Source: a virus. From it: 39,260 nucleotides of DNA. Of this stretch, positions 14,823-21,510 are shown piece by piece. Below the pieces are notes generated by a model that did no database searches, had not been told where the DNA came from, and saw only the letters and a program-made list of their open reading frames with translations. Position numbers and translations under genes: made by a program. The DNA lies in IMG/VR virus record IMGVR_UViG_3300023118_000005, positions 1 through 39,260 of that record. The stretch is one strand, 5' to 3'. How positions within the stretch are numbered: the first letter of the stretch is position 1; the number at the start of each line of letters is the position of its first letter.

Positions 14823-14854
14823 AAAAATAGCCCATTATTTAAAACAGGCTTTTT
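14823..14854. terminator. Weak hairpin in the leader of the replication operon
   Basis: AGCC (14829-14832) and GGCT (14847-14850) pair around a 14-base loop, flanked by A5 on one side and T-runs on the other in both orientations. The stem is short, so as a terminator it would be leaky. It lies between the promoter at 14871 and the first gene, where it could attenuate the operon. Confidence 0.3.
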
Positions 14855-14870
14855 GATATTTATTTATAAG

Positions 14871-14920
14871 CAAATATAATACTTTTTATTTAATTAGCCT
14901 AATTTTCACTAGCCTTAATT
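14871..14920 (-). promoter_or_regulatory. Promoter of the replication operon with upstream repeats
   Basis: On the minus strand the -7 box TATATTTG (complement of 14871-14878) is perfect. The -33 position, 19 bases upstream, reads AGG instead of TTG. That position lies in a 13-base palindrome AATTAG-C-CTAATT (14892-14904). A second copy of the motif, TAGCCTTAATT (14910-14920), lies 15 bases further upstream. A missing -33 box with repeated sites suggests an activator-dependent promoter. Confidence 0.55.
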
Positions 14921-14945
14921 ATTTGGGAAGATAGGGTAAAACACA

Positions 14946-15296
14946 TTAATCTTCCAACATTTCTGCTTCTCTTTCTAATTGATAGGCTATATCTCTAAGT
15001 GATTTTGCACCAAGTTTTTTAATAACATCAGTATTTAAAATAGAATTTACTTTTTGTTGTAGCATATTTTCTTCAAACATAGCCTTTTTTATTAATCCTG
15101 AAAGATGTTTTTTCAGCAAGTGATGTATTTCTATTGCCGAGTGATTTTTATCGAATACATGCCAATATTTATTTTCTGCTACCTTTTCAGATGTTTCAAT
15201 AATCTTTTGCATAAATACTAAATCTGTTTGTTTCTGAATTATTTTTTCAGCTAGTACTTCAAAATCTTTTTCTGTTAATTCGTAATCTATTTTCAT
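14946..15296 (-). CDS. Helical hypothetical protein (116 aa)
   Basis: A 116-residue, mostly helical acidic protein starting MKIDYELTEKDFEVLAEKII and ending QLEREAEMLED. Heptad-like Leu/Ile spacing in the last 40 residues could form a coiled coil. It is the last gene before the promoter of the replication operon. No family was recognised. Confidence 0.6.
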   Translation of the reverse strand: MKIDYELTEKDFEVLAEKIIQKQTDLVFMQKIIETSEKVAENKYWHVFDKNHSAIEIHHLLKKHLSGLIKKAMFEENMLQQKVNSILNTDVIKKLGAKSLRDIAYQLEREAEMLED

Positions 15297-15322
15297 AATC
15301 CTAAATTTTATGCCTATTGGCG

Positions 15323-15565
15323 TTAGTGGGTTGGTGCGACTCTATCTAAAACACTGTCTTTCCTGATTTCGTAAATGATATCTATTTGCTTTCGGGTTTT
15401 ATCTTTGTTTTCTAAAACAGTATTTATAAATAATAGTTTGCCAATATCAATAGACAAATCTAATTTTTGTCTATGTATGTTGTTTTTAGGCTTTAATAAA
15501 AAGTCATAAATTAGAACGCCTATCAAAAACGAAACAATGATATATATTACTTTTTTATCGTTCAT
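15323..15565 (-). CDS. Membrane-anchored hypothetical protein (80 aa)
   Basis: Starts MNDKKVIYIIVSFLIGVLIY: one N-terminal membrane helix (residues 5-23) followed by a basic, soluble stretch of about 55 residues. No lipobox or signal cleavage site was seen. It lies 6 bp before the 74-residue gene's stop. It could act at the inner membrane during host takeover. Function unknown. Confidence 0.6.
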   Translation of the reverse strand: MNDKKVIYIIVSFLIGVLIYDFLLKPKNNIHRQKLDLSIDIGKLLFINTVLENKDKTRKQIDIIYEIRKDSVLDRVAPTH

Positions 15566-15571
15566 CCCAAT

Positions 15572-15796
15572 TTATTTTAAAGTTTCTTTGTTTGTTGTGT
15601 AGGTTTCGTCGTAGTACTCATGCGCACTTGAATAAGGCGATTTGTCGAAGTTTGCTCCGTGTGTTGCAGCCTCAATAATTTGCTGTTTTTCGGTGTCTAA
15701 AAGCGATTTAGCTTTTTGCCAAATTCCTTCTGTACACTTATTTTTTGGTTGAAATTCCTCTATGTATTCGATCAATTCCTCTAGCGCTGTTTTCAT
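15572..15796 (-). CDS. MKTA-family small protein, copy 3 (74 aa)
   Basis: Starts MKTALEELIEYIEEF. It shares with the products of 17074-17289 and 21732-21944 a plan of helix, short loop, a second helix ending E-x-x-x-I-x-x-A, then G and an acidic aromatic end (HEYYDETYTTN). These three form one paralogous family spread across three operons. No known domain. The common end (YY-D/E-E-T/S-F/Y) is the most constant part. Confidence 0.7.
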   Translation of the reverse strand: MKTALEELIEYIEEFQPKNKCTEGIWQKAKSLLDTEKQQIIEAATHGANFDKSPYSSAHEYYDETYTTNKETLK

Positions 15797-15810
15797 AATT
15801 TTAATTTAAG

Positions 15811-16008
15811 TTAGTTTTTGTGTTGGGTTAGAAGCTTGCTGATTTTTAGCCTTATTCTAGGGTCTTTTTTAGTGCCTTTAAAATCAGACATAACAACTTC
15901 GAAATATTCTCTTTTTTTAGTTTCTTTATTTTTTAGGTAAATTTTACTTCCTAAGTCCGGCTGTCCAAAATTTCGCCATTGTTCCGATGTTAATCTTAAT
16001 GTTTTCAT
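15811..16008 (-). CDS. Small basic hypothetical protein (65 aa)
   Basis: A 65-residue protein starting MKTLRLTSEQWRNFGQPD, with GSKIYLKNKETKKREYFEVV, which looks like a small beta-barrel, and a Lys-rich end KISKLLTQHKN. It is soluble and positively charged. A nucleic acid-binding role is possible. No family was recognised. Confidence 0.6.
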   Translation of the reverse strand: MKTLRLTSEQWRNFGQPDLGSKIYLKNKETKKREYFEVVMSDFKGTKKDPRIRLKISKLLTQHKN

Positions 16009-16025
16009 TTCCGTTTAGGTTTTAA

Positions 16026-16220
16026 TTAATTTTTTGATGGGTTAGTTTCGATTAATATAGTTCCATTATCACAAGGGCATTCTTTTTGATATTGTTCGGG
16101 GTCAGGAATTCCGCAACAATCGCCATGCTCGTTTATGTTCCCGCAACAAGTAGCCCTAACTTCTATCGTATAGCCATGTCCTTCACAATATGGGCATGTA
16201 ATATTTTTTAATTCAGACAT
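16026..16220 (-). CDS. DnaJ-type zinc-finger-like protein (64 aa)
   Basis: A 64-residue protein with Cys pairs in the CxxCxGxG style: CPYCEGHGY near residue 9, then TCCGN, GDCCG, and ECPCDNGT. The eight Cys could hold two zinc ions as in DnaJ-type zinc ribbons. There is no J domain. It overlaps the 43-residue gene by 13 bp. Similar small zinc proteins are frequent in Bacteroidota phages. The likely role is protein binding or regulation, which is inferred. Confidence 0.7.
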   Translation of the reverse strand: MSELKNITCPYCEGHGYTIEVRATCCGNINEHGDCCGIPDPEQYQKECPCDNGTILIETNPSKN

Positions 16221-16339
16221 ATCCCTATCTCTTTAATAATTTTACGTAACACTTCTCTATTTGTCGGCTCCGGCAACAATCGTTTTTTAAGCGAGTTGTT
16301 GTATTGGTGGAATATTTGGCGGGTGGTTTTACTCTTCAT
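16208..16339 (-). CDS. Small basic hypothetical protein (43 aa)
   Basis: A 43-residue frame starting MKSKTTRQIFHQYNNSLKKR. Its middle reads LLPEPTNREVLRKII, and it ends KEIGICLN. It overlaps the 74-residue gene upstream by 11 bp and the zinc-finger gene downstream by 13 bp, typical of coupled phage genes. It fills the otherwise empty gap exactly. Basic and helical. Unknown function. Confidence 0.55.
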   Translation of the reverse strand: MKSKTTRQIFHQYNNSLKKRLLPEPTNREVLRKIIKEIGICLN

Positions 16340-16553
16340 AACCTATACGTTCTATTTCTTTTTTTACTTTATTAAAAAAAACGATTCTTTCCTTTATTGA
16401 TTCTGAATTTACAGATGATTTTAAAACATCTAATTGATGTAATATTTCTTCACAAACAATAAGTGATATTATTTCAGATTGTGTTTGGTTAAATTTACAA
16501 AATGAGTTTTTAGAATAATTTATTAACTTTCTTGCTTTTTCTTCCGGTTTCAT
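16329..16553 (-). CDS. Small hypothetical helical protein (74 aa)
   Basis: A 74-residue protein starting MKPEEKARKLINYSKNSF, with the segment IISLIVCEEILHQLD and an end EIERIGYEE. The pattern K-A-x-x-L followed by hydrophobic A/C-x-x-x-V-x-E-I recalls a common family of small phage proteins found in Bacteroidota, but this is by eye only. It overlaps the next small gene. Confidence 0.6.
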   Translation of the reverse strand: MKPEEKARKLINYSKNSFCKFNQTQSEIISLIVCEEILHQLDVLKSSVNSESIKERIVFFNKVKKEIERIGYEE

Positions 16554-16588
16554 AATTCTATTTTTAGTGATTTTATTTATCTGTTGGT

Positions 16589-17062
16589 TTAGTGGAATAC
16601 AACTACTCCGTTATCTTTCGCGACTTGAAATATTTCTAGCCAGGATTCATATTTCCATATAAAAACATCATCATCAGCAAAAATTCCTAATGCTTTACTT
16701 TTATTTCTTTCAAAGTCATTATAAAGTTTTTCTGAAACCTCCCAATCTAAACAACCTTCATTATCGGCAAAGTTTATTAACTCAAAGAAATCAGAACGCT
16801 CTTTTTCTGTTTCGTTTCTCCAATTTTTATTTTTGCCAGTAACCTCTGTTAACTGATCTCTAAATAATCCGTGAGAACTATAACCGCATCCAAAATTAGT
16901 GCTTACATTTTTGCCTACATAATAAGAATCGTAATCTAAATTCTTAACTCTGTCTTTCCATGAATCAGAAATAACGAAAGCTTTAAAAGAGTAGTCTCCG
17001 TTTTCTATCTGTTCGTTACTCGCTTTTTTTACATCTTTGTAAATTGAAATGTCTAATCCCAT
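16589..17062 (-). CDS. Hypothetical phage protein, MGLDISIYK type (157 aa)
   Basis: A 157-residue protein starting MGLDISIYKDVKKASNE. It has an aromatic, Gly-rich middle (NFGCGYSSHGLFRDQL) and a C-terminal DDDVFIWKYESWLEIFQVAKD. The MGLDI/MGLDM start followed by a beta strand marks a widespread but uncharacterised phage family. It sits among the small-gene operon and is probably expressed from the promoter at 17795. No catalytic motif was seen. Confidence 0.65.
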   Translation of the reverse strand: MGLDISIYKDVKKASNEQIENGDYSFKAFVISDSWKDRVKNLDYDSYYVGKNVSTNFGCGYSSHGLFRDQLTEVTGKNKNWRNETEKERSDFFELINFADNEGCLDWEVSEKLYNDFERNKSKALGIFADDDVFIWKYESWLEIFQVAKDNGVVVFH

Positions 17063-17073
17063 AATATTTATTT

Positions 17074-17289
17074 TTAGTTATTATTAAAAGTTTCTTCATA
17101 ATAATTTTCATTAAATGAAAACTGATCTTCGTAACCTTTTTGATAAGCATTTTTTATTTGGTTTTCTTCTATTTCTAATAAACATTCATCTATCCAAATC
17201 ATAACATCATCTAGTGGTTTACTGTCTGTTAGTCCTGTGCACGGATATTCGTTAATCATTTCTTTTAATGTTTCAATTGCTGTCTTCAT
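17074..17289 (-). CDS. MKTA-family small protein, copy 2 (71 aa)
   Basis: Starts MKTAIETLKEMINEYPC and ends NENYYEETFNNN. It is the clearest member of the three-copy family (other copies at 15572 and 21732), sharing the first helix, the MIWIDECLLEIEENQI helix and the NYYEETF end. It lies 11 bp before the 157-residue gene. Unknown function. Confidence 0.7.
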   Translation of the reverse strand: MKTAIETLKEMINEYPCTGLTDSKPLDDVMIWIDECLLEIEENQIKNAYQKGYEDQFSFNENYYEETFNNN

Positions 17290-17308
17290 AATATTTATTT
17301 TTAAGTGG

Positions 17309-17461
17309 TTAATATTCTAAAGTCCATTTATCCCAATTACCGTAACCGAACTCTTTATTTACGGCTTTAATAATATCTGCACGAGTTAGTAAATTATCTC
17401 TATGTTCATGGAAAGAACCTACCCAAGATCCGTAATTCCAAACTTCTATTTTTGCCCACAT
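17309..17461 (-). CDS. Small aromatic hypothetical protein (50 aa)
   Basis: A 50-residue frame starting MWAKIEVWNYGSWVGSFHEH and ending GNWDKWTLEY. Tryptophans (five in 50 residues) and the small-gene spacing (17-35 bp on each side) support translation. It looks like a compact beta protein, with an HRDNLLTRADIIKAV helix in the middle. Family unknown. Confidence 0.6.
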   Translation of the reverse strand: MWAKIEVWNYGSWVGSFHEHRDNLLTRADIIKAVNKEFGYGNWDKWTLEY

Positions 17462-17496
17462 AATTTATATTTTTTAATGGTTATTTTATTTATGTT

Positions 17497-17775
17497 TTAA
17501 TCTCCGTTATAAGCTCCAATTCCGTAATCGTGTCTTGCTCCTGAGTTATCGCAAACTGTTCTACTCACAACAATATCAGTAAAAACCAATTCATTAAAGT
17601 AAACCGTTTCGTATCCTAAACCTTTGCTTTTTACCAGTCTATTACACTTCATTACAATAGCTTTAACGCCTTGTTTTACCTTCGACCATGCCAACGTCAA
17701 AGCCTCAGAAAAAGTTACGTTTTGCATTTTGAATATTGCGTGGGCTGAACGGAAAATAATTGATTTGTTGTACAT
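17497..17775 (-). CDS. Hypothetical protein (92 aa), first gene after the 17.8-kb promoter
   Basis: A 92-residue protein starting MYNKSIIFRSAHAIFKMQNV. The pattern AH-x-I-x-(K)-x-x-x-x-T-F-SEAL-x-x-AW-x-x-x-K recurs in small phage proteins of many Bacteroidota (recognised from memory). Its ATG is 20 bases downstream of the -7 box at 17795, so it leads this operon and is likely strongly expressed. Function unknown. Confidence 0.65.
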   Translation of the reverse strand: MYNKSIIFRSAHAIFKMQNVTFSEALTLAWSKVKQGVKAIVMKCNRLVKSKGLGYETVYFNELVFTDIVVSRTVCDNSGARHDYGIGAYNGD

Positions 17776-17794
17776 GATGTTTGTTTTTGTTCGT

Positions 17795-17824
17795 CAAAGA
17801 TAATACATTTATTTAATTAAACAA
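17795..17824 (-). promoter_or_regulatory. Bacteroidota-type promoter (17.8 kb)
   Basis: On the minus strand TTG (complement of 17822-17824), exactly 19 bases, then TATCTTTG (complement of 17795-17802), a full match to TTG-N19-TAnnTTTG. The spacer TTTAATTAAATAAATGTAT shares a TTTAATTAAATA core with the promoters at 18484 and 14871. It drives the small-gene operon from 17775 downward. Confidence 0.85.
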
Positions 17825-17843
17825 GCTTTTTTAAATAATTATT

Positions 17844-18017
17844 TTATTTATTTTTAAGCTTGTATTTCAAAACCTCTGCATCAACTAACGAGCAACATAA
17901 ATCGTGAATCGATTCAGGTACTTTTTTATAGACTATTTTCGTTTCGTAGGTTAGTTTCTTCCTGCCTACGTTTTTTTTGCTTCCTGATCCTCTGCCGTCT
18001 TTTTTTTGTTCTGTCAT
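17844..18017 (-). CDS. Small basic hypothetical protein with GRKKLT motif (57 aa)
   Basis: A 57-residue frame starting MTEQKKDGRGSGSKKNVGRK. A central GRKKLTYETKIVYKKVPESIH matches, in the GRKKLT-x-E part, the 41-residue protein at 21949-22074. The layout of a basic tail, a strand and two helices is compatible with a ribbon-helix-helix DNA-binding protein. It is followed by the promoter at 17795. Confidence 0.6.
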   Translation of the reverse strand: MTEQKKDGRGSGSKKNVGRKKLTYETKIVYKKVPESIHDLCCSLVDAEVLKYKLKNK

Positions 18018-18018
18018 T

Positions 18019-18297
18019 TTAATGTAAAATTAAGGTTCCGTCTTTTCTGTAAGACCTATCGTTTTTATTTATTAATTCTCCTGATTCGTTCCATTCTAAT
18101 TTCCATCCGAATTGACCATTATCAAAATGTTTTTCGCATTTAAGTTTTATATACGGCTTTGTACTGTTCCATTCTCTTAGTTGAGTATTGTTCATGTAAA
18201 AACCAATATATTTAGGATTTACAAAAGCTATTACCGTTGTAAAACACAGAGCGCCGTTTGGATGATACTCTGTGATTGTTTTTATTTCTCCTAGCAT
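18019..18297 (-). CDS. MORN-like repeat hypothetical protein (92 aa)
   Basis: A 92-residue protein with two or three short repeats in MORN style: YHPNGALCFTTVIAF, KHFDNGQFGWKLEWNESGEL and YRKDGTLILH, each with an aromatic residue followed by NG or DG and a strand. Such repeats make small beta sheets that bind proteins or lipids; some phage copies also resemble toxin-antitoxin antitoxins. No partner toxin is visible. It lies between two small genes in an operon. Confidence 0.6.
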   Translation of the reverse strand: MLGEIKTITEYHPNGALCFTTVIAFVNPKYIGFYMNNTQLREWNSTKPYIKLKCEKHFDNGQFGWKLEWNESGELINKNDRSYRKDGTLILH

Positions 18298-18314
18298 GAC
18301 TTTATAATTATTTG

Positions 18315-18452
18315 TTATTTTTCTACTTGTCTAATTATATTTATAATATGAGATTCAGAACATAAACAATTTTCTGCTAATTCTTTTACTTCTGATTTTA
18401 CTTGGTCGATTCCTTTGAAGTGTATTGCTGTTAAAATAATTCTCTTTACCAT
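18315..18452 (-). CDS. Small hypothetical protein (45 aa)
   Basis: A 45-residue frame, MVKRIILTAIHFKGIDQVKS then a helix to IIRQVEK. It is the first gene after the promoter at 18484 (32 bases from the -7 box to the ATG) and is followed by the MORN-like gene 17 bp on. A short beta strand followed by two helices gives a plausible compact fold. Unknown function. Confidence 0.6.
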   Translation of the reverse strand: MVKRIILTAIHFKGIDQVKSEVKELAENCLCSESHIINIIRQVEK

Positions 18453-18483
18453 GATATTTATCTTTTATGGGTTATTTCTTTGA

Positions 18484-18513
18484 CAAAGATACAACCATTA
18501 TTTAAATAAACAA
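18484..18513 (-). promoter_or_regulatory. Bacteroidota-type promoter (18.5 kb)
   Basis: On the minus strand TTG (complement of 18511-18513), 19 bases, TATCTTTG (complement of 18484-18491): perfect match. It follows directly after the terminator at 18564-18587, so it restarts transcription for the small genes below 18452. The spacer contains the palindrome TATTTAAATA. Confidence 0.85.
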
Positions 18514-18563
18514 TACTTTTTAAATAAATATTTCAAATTATTTTATTTTCCGCATATCACTAA

Positions 18564-18587
18564 AAAAGCCGAAGTGAATCGGCTTTT
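18564..18587 (-). terminator. Rho-independent terminator of the recombination operon
   Basis: A 9-bp stem AAAAGCCGA / TCGGCTTTT with loop AGTGAA (as read on the plus strand), followed on the minus strand by a T6 run. It lies about 23 bp after the 64-residue gene and ends the early operon. Confidence 0.85.
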
Positions 18588-18609
18588 ATAATATTGGGTG
18601 TTAGTAAGG

Positions 18610-18804
18610 TTATTTATCTTCAATGTCGAACCATCCGACTACTGCACCTAATCCGGTACATGCAGAAGCAGTATAGATTATTTCGGCTTTACCGATTGGC
18701 TCCCAATTACAATTTAATGCTTTGTAAATACATCTTACTTCTCCAATTAATACGGCTAAAATTATAGCTCCGTAAATTACAATTAATGTCATTTCTGTTT
18801 TCAT
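18610..18804 (-). CDS. Small two-helix membrane protein (64 aa)
   Basis: A 64-residue protein with one strong membrane helix (TLIVIYGAIILAVLIGEV, residues 6-23) and a second weaker one (IIYTASACTGLGAVVGWF). It starts MKTEMTL and ends FDIEDK. Very similar small membrane proteins occur in Flavobacterium phages (recalled, not checked). It is the last gene of the early operon before the terminator at 18564. Function unknown; possibly acts on the host envelope. Confidence 0.7.
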   Translation of the reverse strand: MKTEMTLIVIYGAIILAVLIGEVRCIYKALNCNWEPIGKAEIIYTASACTGLGAVVGWFDIEDK

Positions 18805-18816
18805 AATTATTTTTGT

Positions 18817-19044
18817 TTATTGATTATTTAATTTAGATTCTATTATTAAAAATTCTCCGTTTTCAGTAAAGTAAAAATGAGGTGATCTAATGTATTTGTA
18901 AGCCCTCATTCTTTCGACTTCTGATTCTGTAAATCTCCATTGCACCCCGTGTTTTTTGATGCCTAATTTATCAGCTCTGAACTTAACAGTCGGTTTACTT
19001 ATATTAAGTATCTTCTGCAATTGCTGTCCGCTATACGTTCCCAT
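18817..19044 (-). CDS. Winged-helix/MerR-like DNA-binding protein (75 aa)
   Basis: A 75-residue protein (an ATG two codons upstream at 19050 is an alternative start). Residues 1-40 carry YSGQQLQKILNISKPTVKFR and DKLGIKKHGVQWRFTESEVE, the MerR/excisionase winged helix with recognition helix SKPTVKFRADKL and wing VQWRF. It has no effector domain. It is a probable regulator of the early operon, by analogy to the 51-residue SKPTV protein at 14.7 kb. Confidence 0.75.
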   Translation of the reverse strand: MGTYSGQQLQKILNISKPTVKFRADKLGIKKHGVQWRFTESEVERMRAYKYIRSPHFYFTENGEFLIIESKLNNQ

Positions 19045-19099
19045 CTGCATCTACTGTTTCAGGGTCTATTACTTCGATGTTGTTTGGGTTGGTGGTCAT
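19031..19099 (-). CDS. Possible micro-protein between SSB and the winged-helix gene (22 aa)
   Basis: The frame MTTNPNNIEVIDPETVDADG... starts 2 bp after the SSB stop and ends 14-20 bp inside the winged-helix gene. It fills an otherwise empty 50-bp gap and has acidic, disordered composition. It may be translated or may be mere leader sequence. Low confidence. Confidence 0.3.
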   Translation of the reverse strand: MTTNPNNIEVIDPETVDADGNV

Positions 19100-19101
19100 G
19101 G

Positions 19102-19449
19102 CTAGAATGGTAAATCGTCTGGTTCTGCAGTATCTCCTTCTGTTACGGGCTTAGCGTTAAACACCCCGCCTTGTCCTGCATTATCCCACAGCGTTGTAAT
19201 TCCTTCGCCAATAAAAATAGTTTCGGCTTGTGCTTCTCGTTCTTCTTTGGTTTGGATTACGCTTGCAAAGTGCGACTTTTGCAATTTATATCCAGTTCCT
19301 TCATAAATTATTTTAGGTTCTTTTACAGGAACAAGCTCGAATTTAACTTCTTGAACTTCCATTTTTACACCTTCTTTTGAATCGTATTGACGCTTTGAAA
19401 CTAAGTTTCTTAATTTAGTTGCGTCTAATGTTACTGTTATTTTACTCAT
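19102..19449 (-). CDS. ssb: Single-stranded DNA-binding protein-like (115 aa)
   Basis: Identified by the acidic C-terminal tail GDTAEPDDLPF: DDLPF at residues 111-115 is the hallmark tip that binds partner proteins in bacterial SSBs. A small beta-rich body (MSKITVTLDATKL..., EVQEVKFELVPVKEPK) is consistent with a short OB fold. The gene is coupled to the YqaJ exonuclease (2-bp gap). It would coat ssDNA produced by that nuclease. The OB fold is not confirmed by eye. Confidence 0.75.
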   Translation of the reverse strand: MSKITVTLDATKLRNLVSKRQYDSKEGVKMEVQEVKFELVPVKEPKIIYEGTGYKLQKSHFASVIQTKEEREAQAETIFIGEGITTLWDNAGQGGVFNAKPVTEGDTAEPDDLPF

Positions 19450-19451
19450 AA

Positions 19452-20108
19452 TTAAAAACTTAATTTATTAATAGTTGTTTGTATTTGTAAATCCAATTTA
19501 TCTGCTTCAGTAAAAGAAACAGTTACTAAGTGTCCAATTTCCTGCATCACAGGTTTTGCAATAGTTCCATTATTAACCAATGAATCACGTGTCAGTAATT
19601 TAACGAATAACGGTTTAATTTTACACTCAGGTCGGTATGAGCAAAAATACAACTTTTCAAGTTTGTCATTTGCCGTAAACGAGTGAACACATTGATTAAT
19701 GTATTCGATTGGAATTTCGTCTTTATCACACATTTTTATATGCGCTACAATTCCAGGACATTTAATTTCAGCCTGTGTTTTAAAATCTGCCGTAATTCCA
19801 TCAGGAGAAATACCAATTAATGGATGCTCGCTTTGGATCCATCCGCATTCTAAAAACTCTAATCCTGTATATTTACCAAGCTCAATACGCGCCTGTGGTT
19901 CGTATTCGTTACCGCGTTCCATTGCATCAGATTGATAACCTTCTTCGTAATCTTCATCAAAAGGCTCTACAGCTTCGGCAAGCAATTTATAAAATAATGT
20001 ATCTGATTTTACAAATAATTCTTTCGCTCTTGTGCCTCCAATTTTAAAATGGCGTAATTCGTGCCATTCTAAACTATTCTGCTCTACGTTAAAGTGATAC
20101 GTACTCAT
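19452..20108 (-). CDS. YqaJ/lambda-type viral recombinase exonuclease (218 aa)
   Basis: A processive 5'-3' dsDNA exonuclease that makes single strands for annealing recombination. Motifs in order: SLEWHELRHFKIGGT (12-26), MERGNEYEPQAR (63-74, Glu70), ISPDG (100-104, Asp103), AEIKCP (113-118, Glu114 and Lys116) and YINQC (136-140, Gln139). These match the PD-(D/E)XK lambda exonuclease family. It is coupled to its 169-residue partner upstream (TAATG) and to SSB downstream. Confidence 0.9.
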   Translation of the reverse strand: MSTYHFNVEQNSLEWHELRHFKIGGTRAKELFVKSDTLFYKLLAEAVEPFDEDYEEGYQSDAMERGNEYEPQARIELGKYTGLEFLECGWIQSEHPLIGISPDGITADFKTQAEIKCPGIVAHIKMCDKDEIPIEYINQCVHSFTANDKLEKLYFCSYRPECKIKPLFVKLLTRDSLVNNGTIAKPVMQEIGHLVTVSFTEADKLDLQIQTTINKLSF

Positions 20109-20617
20109 TATTTTAGTACAGTTTTAAGGCGTTCTTTTTCGGCTAATACCTCGGCTGTGTTTTTTTCTTTAAGCGTTAATGCAGTCCATTTTTCGCCCAA
20201 CTCAGCAAGTGTTTTGCATGCCGATAAAATCCCAATGCATTTTTGAGCATCAACAACTTCAATTTTTGCACTTGCAACAACTACATTCACAATTCTAATT
20301 GCATCGTGAAACTCTCCGAACGCTTTAATTCGCTTTGTAGTTAATTGTATGCGTTTTCCTGCCATTTCTTCTATATATGAAGTATCAGTAACTTTTTTTA
20401 AAGTTTTTCGATTTGTGGCGTTTAAAATGATTGGCTTGCATTCATTAAAAAAAACAGTTAAAACTGGCTCTTCTATTTGCGCTTTTTGATTAAAAACGAA
20501 TTCTGATTTAACCTCTTTTATTGTGACGATAATATCGGTGGTTTTCCCGTTCTCGTCTTGTAAATCCCACCCCCCTAAGTAATTCGGGTTCCTTAATTTG
20601 TCAATGTGTGTTTTCAT
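20108..20617 (-). CDS. Recombination-associated protein next to the exonuclease (169 aa)
   Basis: A 169-residue protein starting MKTHIDKLRNPNYLGGWDLQ. Beta-rich sequence follows (DIIVTIKEVKSEFVF, LTVFFNECKPIILNATNRK), then MAGKRIQLTTKRIKAFGEFHDAIRIV. This resembles an OB-like DNA-binding core commonly found beside YqaJ exonucleases in Bacteroidota phages (recalled). It may be the single-strand annealing or DNA-end partner, in place of a classical RecT. Stop and next start overlap. Function inferred. Confidence 0.65.
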   Translation of the reverse strand: MKTHIDKLRNPNYLGGWDLQDENGKTTDIIVTIKEVKSEFVFNQKAQIEEPVLTVFFNECKPIILNATNRKTLKKVTDTSYIEEMAGKRIQLTTKRIKAFGEFHDAIRIVNVVVASAKIEVVDAQKCIGILSACKTLAELGEKWTALTLKEKNTAEVLAEKERLKTVLK

Positions 20618-20655
20618 AATTTCTTTGTTTTTAATAATCGTATTTTGTTGGTTTT

Positions 20656-21012
20656 CTAAATCGGTCGATTTAATAATTCAGGGTTTTCGTGAATGTTTCC
20701 GATAACAGTTATTTCGTCGTCCATACTATCAAAACTCCATGATGAATGAGTGTTTTTAAATTTTGCCATAAACATACATGTATCATTACAATAATAGACC
20801 TCTCCTTTACATTCTTGGTATGATATTAAGTCTGATTCATAAATATCTACACCGTTTTTATCTTTTAATCCTGTGTATTGCATTGGTAAAATGAAATGAC
20901 TATAATCTTGTTTTGTGCAATATCTATAAGCGTGATCTTTATTTATTGATTCATGCGAAATAATTTCCTTTTGATTAATATCCCAAAATCTAAACTTTAT
21001 TTCTCTTTTCAT
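20656..21012 (-). CDS. YopX-family protein (118 aa)
   Basis: Start MKREIKFRFWDINQKEIISH, then QYTGLKDKNGVDIYESDLIS, a middle sheet and the end GNIHENPELLNRPI. This is the YopX signature: K-x-R-x-W-D near the start, the (Q/S)YTGLKDKNG-x-x-I-YE-x-D motif and VIGNI(H/Y)EN(P)ELL at the end. YopX proteins are common in phages and have no established biochemical function. An ATG at 21018 is an alternative start. Confidence 0.9.
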   Translation of the reverse strand: MKREIKFRFWDINQKEIISHESINKDHAYRYCTKQDYSHFILPMQYTGLKDKNGVDIYESDLISYQECKGEVYYCNDTCMFMAKFKNTHSSWSFDSMDDEITVIGNIHENPELLNRPI

Positions 21013-21220
21013 AATCATATTTATTTATCTGATTAGTAATAATATTGTTTTTAAATACTTTTGCCTGTTGTTTGATTTCTTTGGCGTAGTGGGTTGTTGT
21101 TTGGATTGTTGTTATTGCGCCATTTTTAGACACGACAACCAACTTCAACGACTTTCTGTACACTCGCTTTGATTTCTTTCGGATTTGCGTTACGTAGTGG
21201 GTGAATAGTTCGGGGTTCAT
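20990..21220 (-). CDS. Basic hypothetical protein (76 aa)
   Basis: A 76-residue, Lys/Arg-rich protein starting MNPELFTHYVTQIRKKSKRVYRK. Its ATG overlaps the stop of the 94-residue gene (TAATG), and its end overlaps the YopX start. The sequence of basic helix, strand and helix suits a DNA-associated protein. A competing frame in another phase (21126-21326) was dismissed. Confidence 0.6.
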   Translation of the reverse strand: MNPELFTHYVTQIRKKSKRVYRKSLKLVVVSKNGAITTIQTTTHYAKEIKQQAKVFKNNIITNQINKYDYEKRNKV

Positions 21221-21504
21221 TATATATATTTTGAAAGTAGTTCTTTTGCTTGATTATAATAACCCGCTTGTTGCCATTCGATATCATAGTCAGACAATAA
21301 ATTTCCAACATCAGAAACCAATCCATAAAGAGTATTTAATAATTCATTTTGATTCACAATCATTTCATCCGCTAAACTGAAAGACTGTTCCGCAATATGA
21401 GTATTAAAATTATCTTTAGTTAAGTTCATTTCTTTAGACAATTTACTCGTAAGTATTTCCTGCATAGCTAAACCTGCAAAATAATCTCTTCTTGATATTT
21501 CCAT
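21220..21504 (-). CDS. Hypothetical helical phage protein (94 aa)
   Basis: A 94-residue protein starting MEISRRDYFAGLAMQEILTS. The RDYFAG-x-AMQ pattern followed by a short helical body is a common small phage family of unknown role. It sits in the early operon, with its stop overlapping the next ATG. The acidic C-terminus ends KELLSKYI. Confidence 0.7.
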   Translation of the reverse strand: MEISRRDYFAGLAMQEILTSKLSKEMNLTKDNFNTHIAEQSFSLADEMIVNQNELLNTLYGLVSDVGNLLSDYDIEWQQAGYYNQAKELLSKYI

Positions 21505-21510
21505 AACTTA

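Noticed and set aside
21126-21326. 66-residue minus-strand frame overlapping two genes
   Set aside because: It overlaps the 94- and 76-residue coupled genes in another phase and has no sensible start context.
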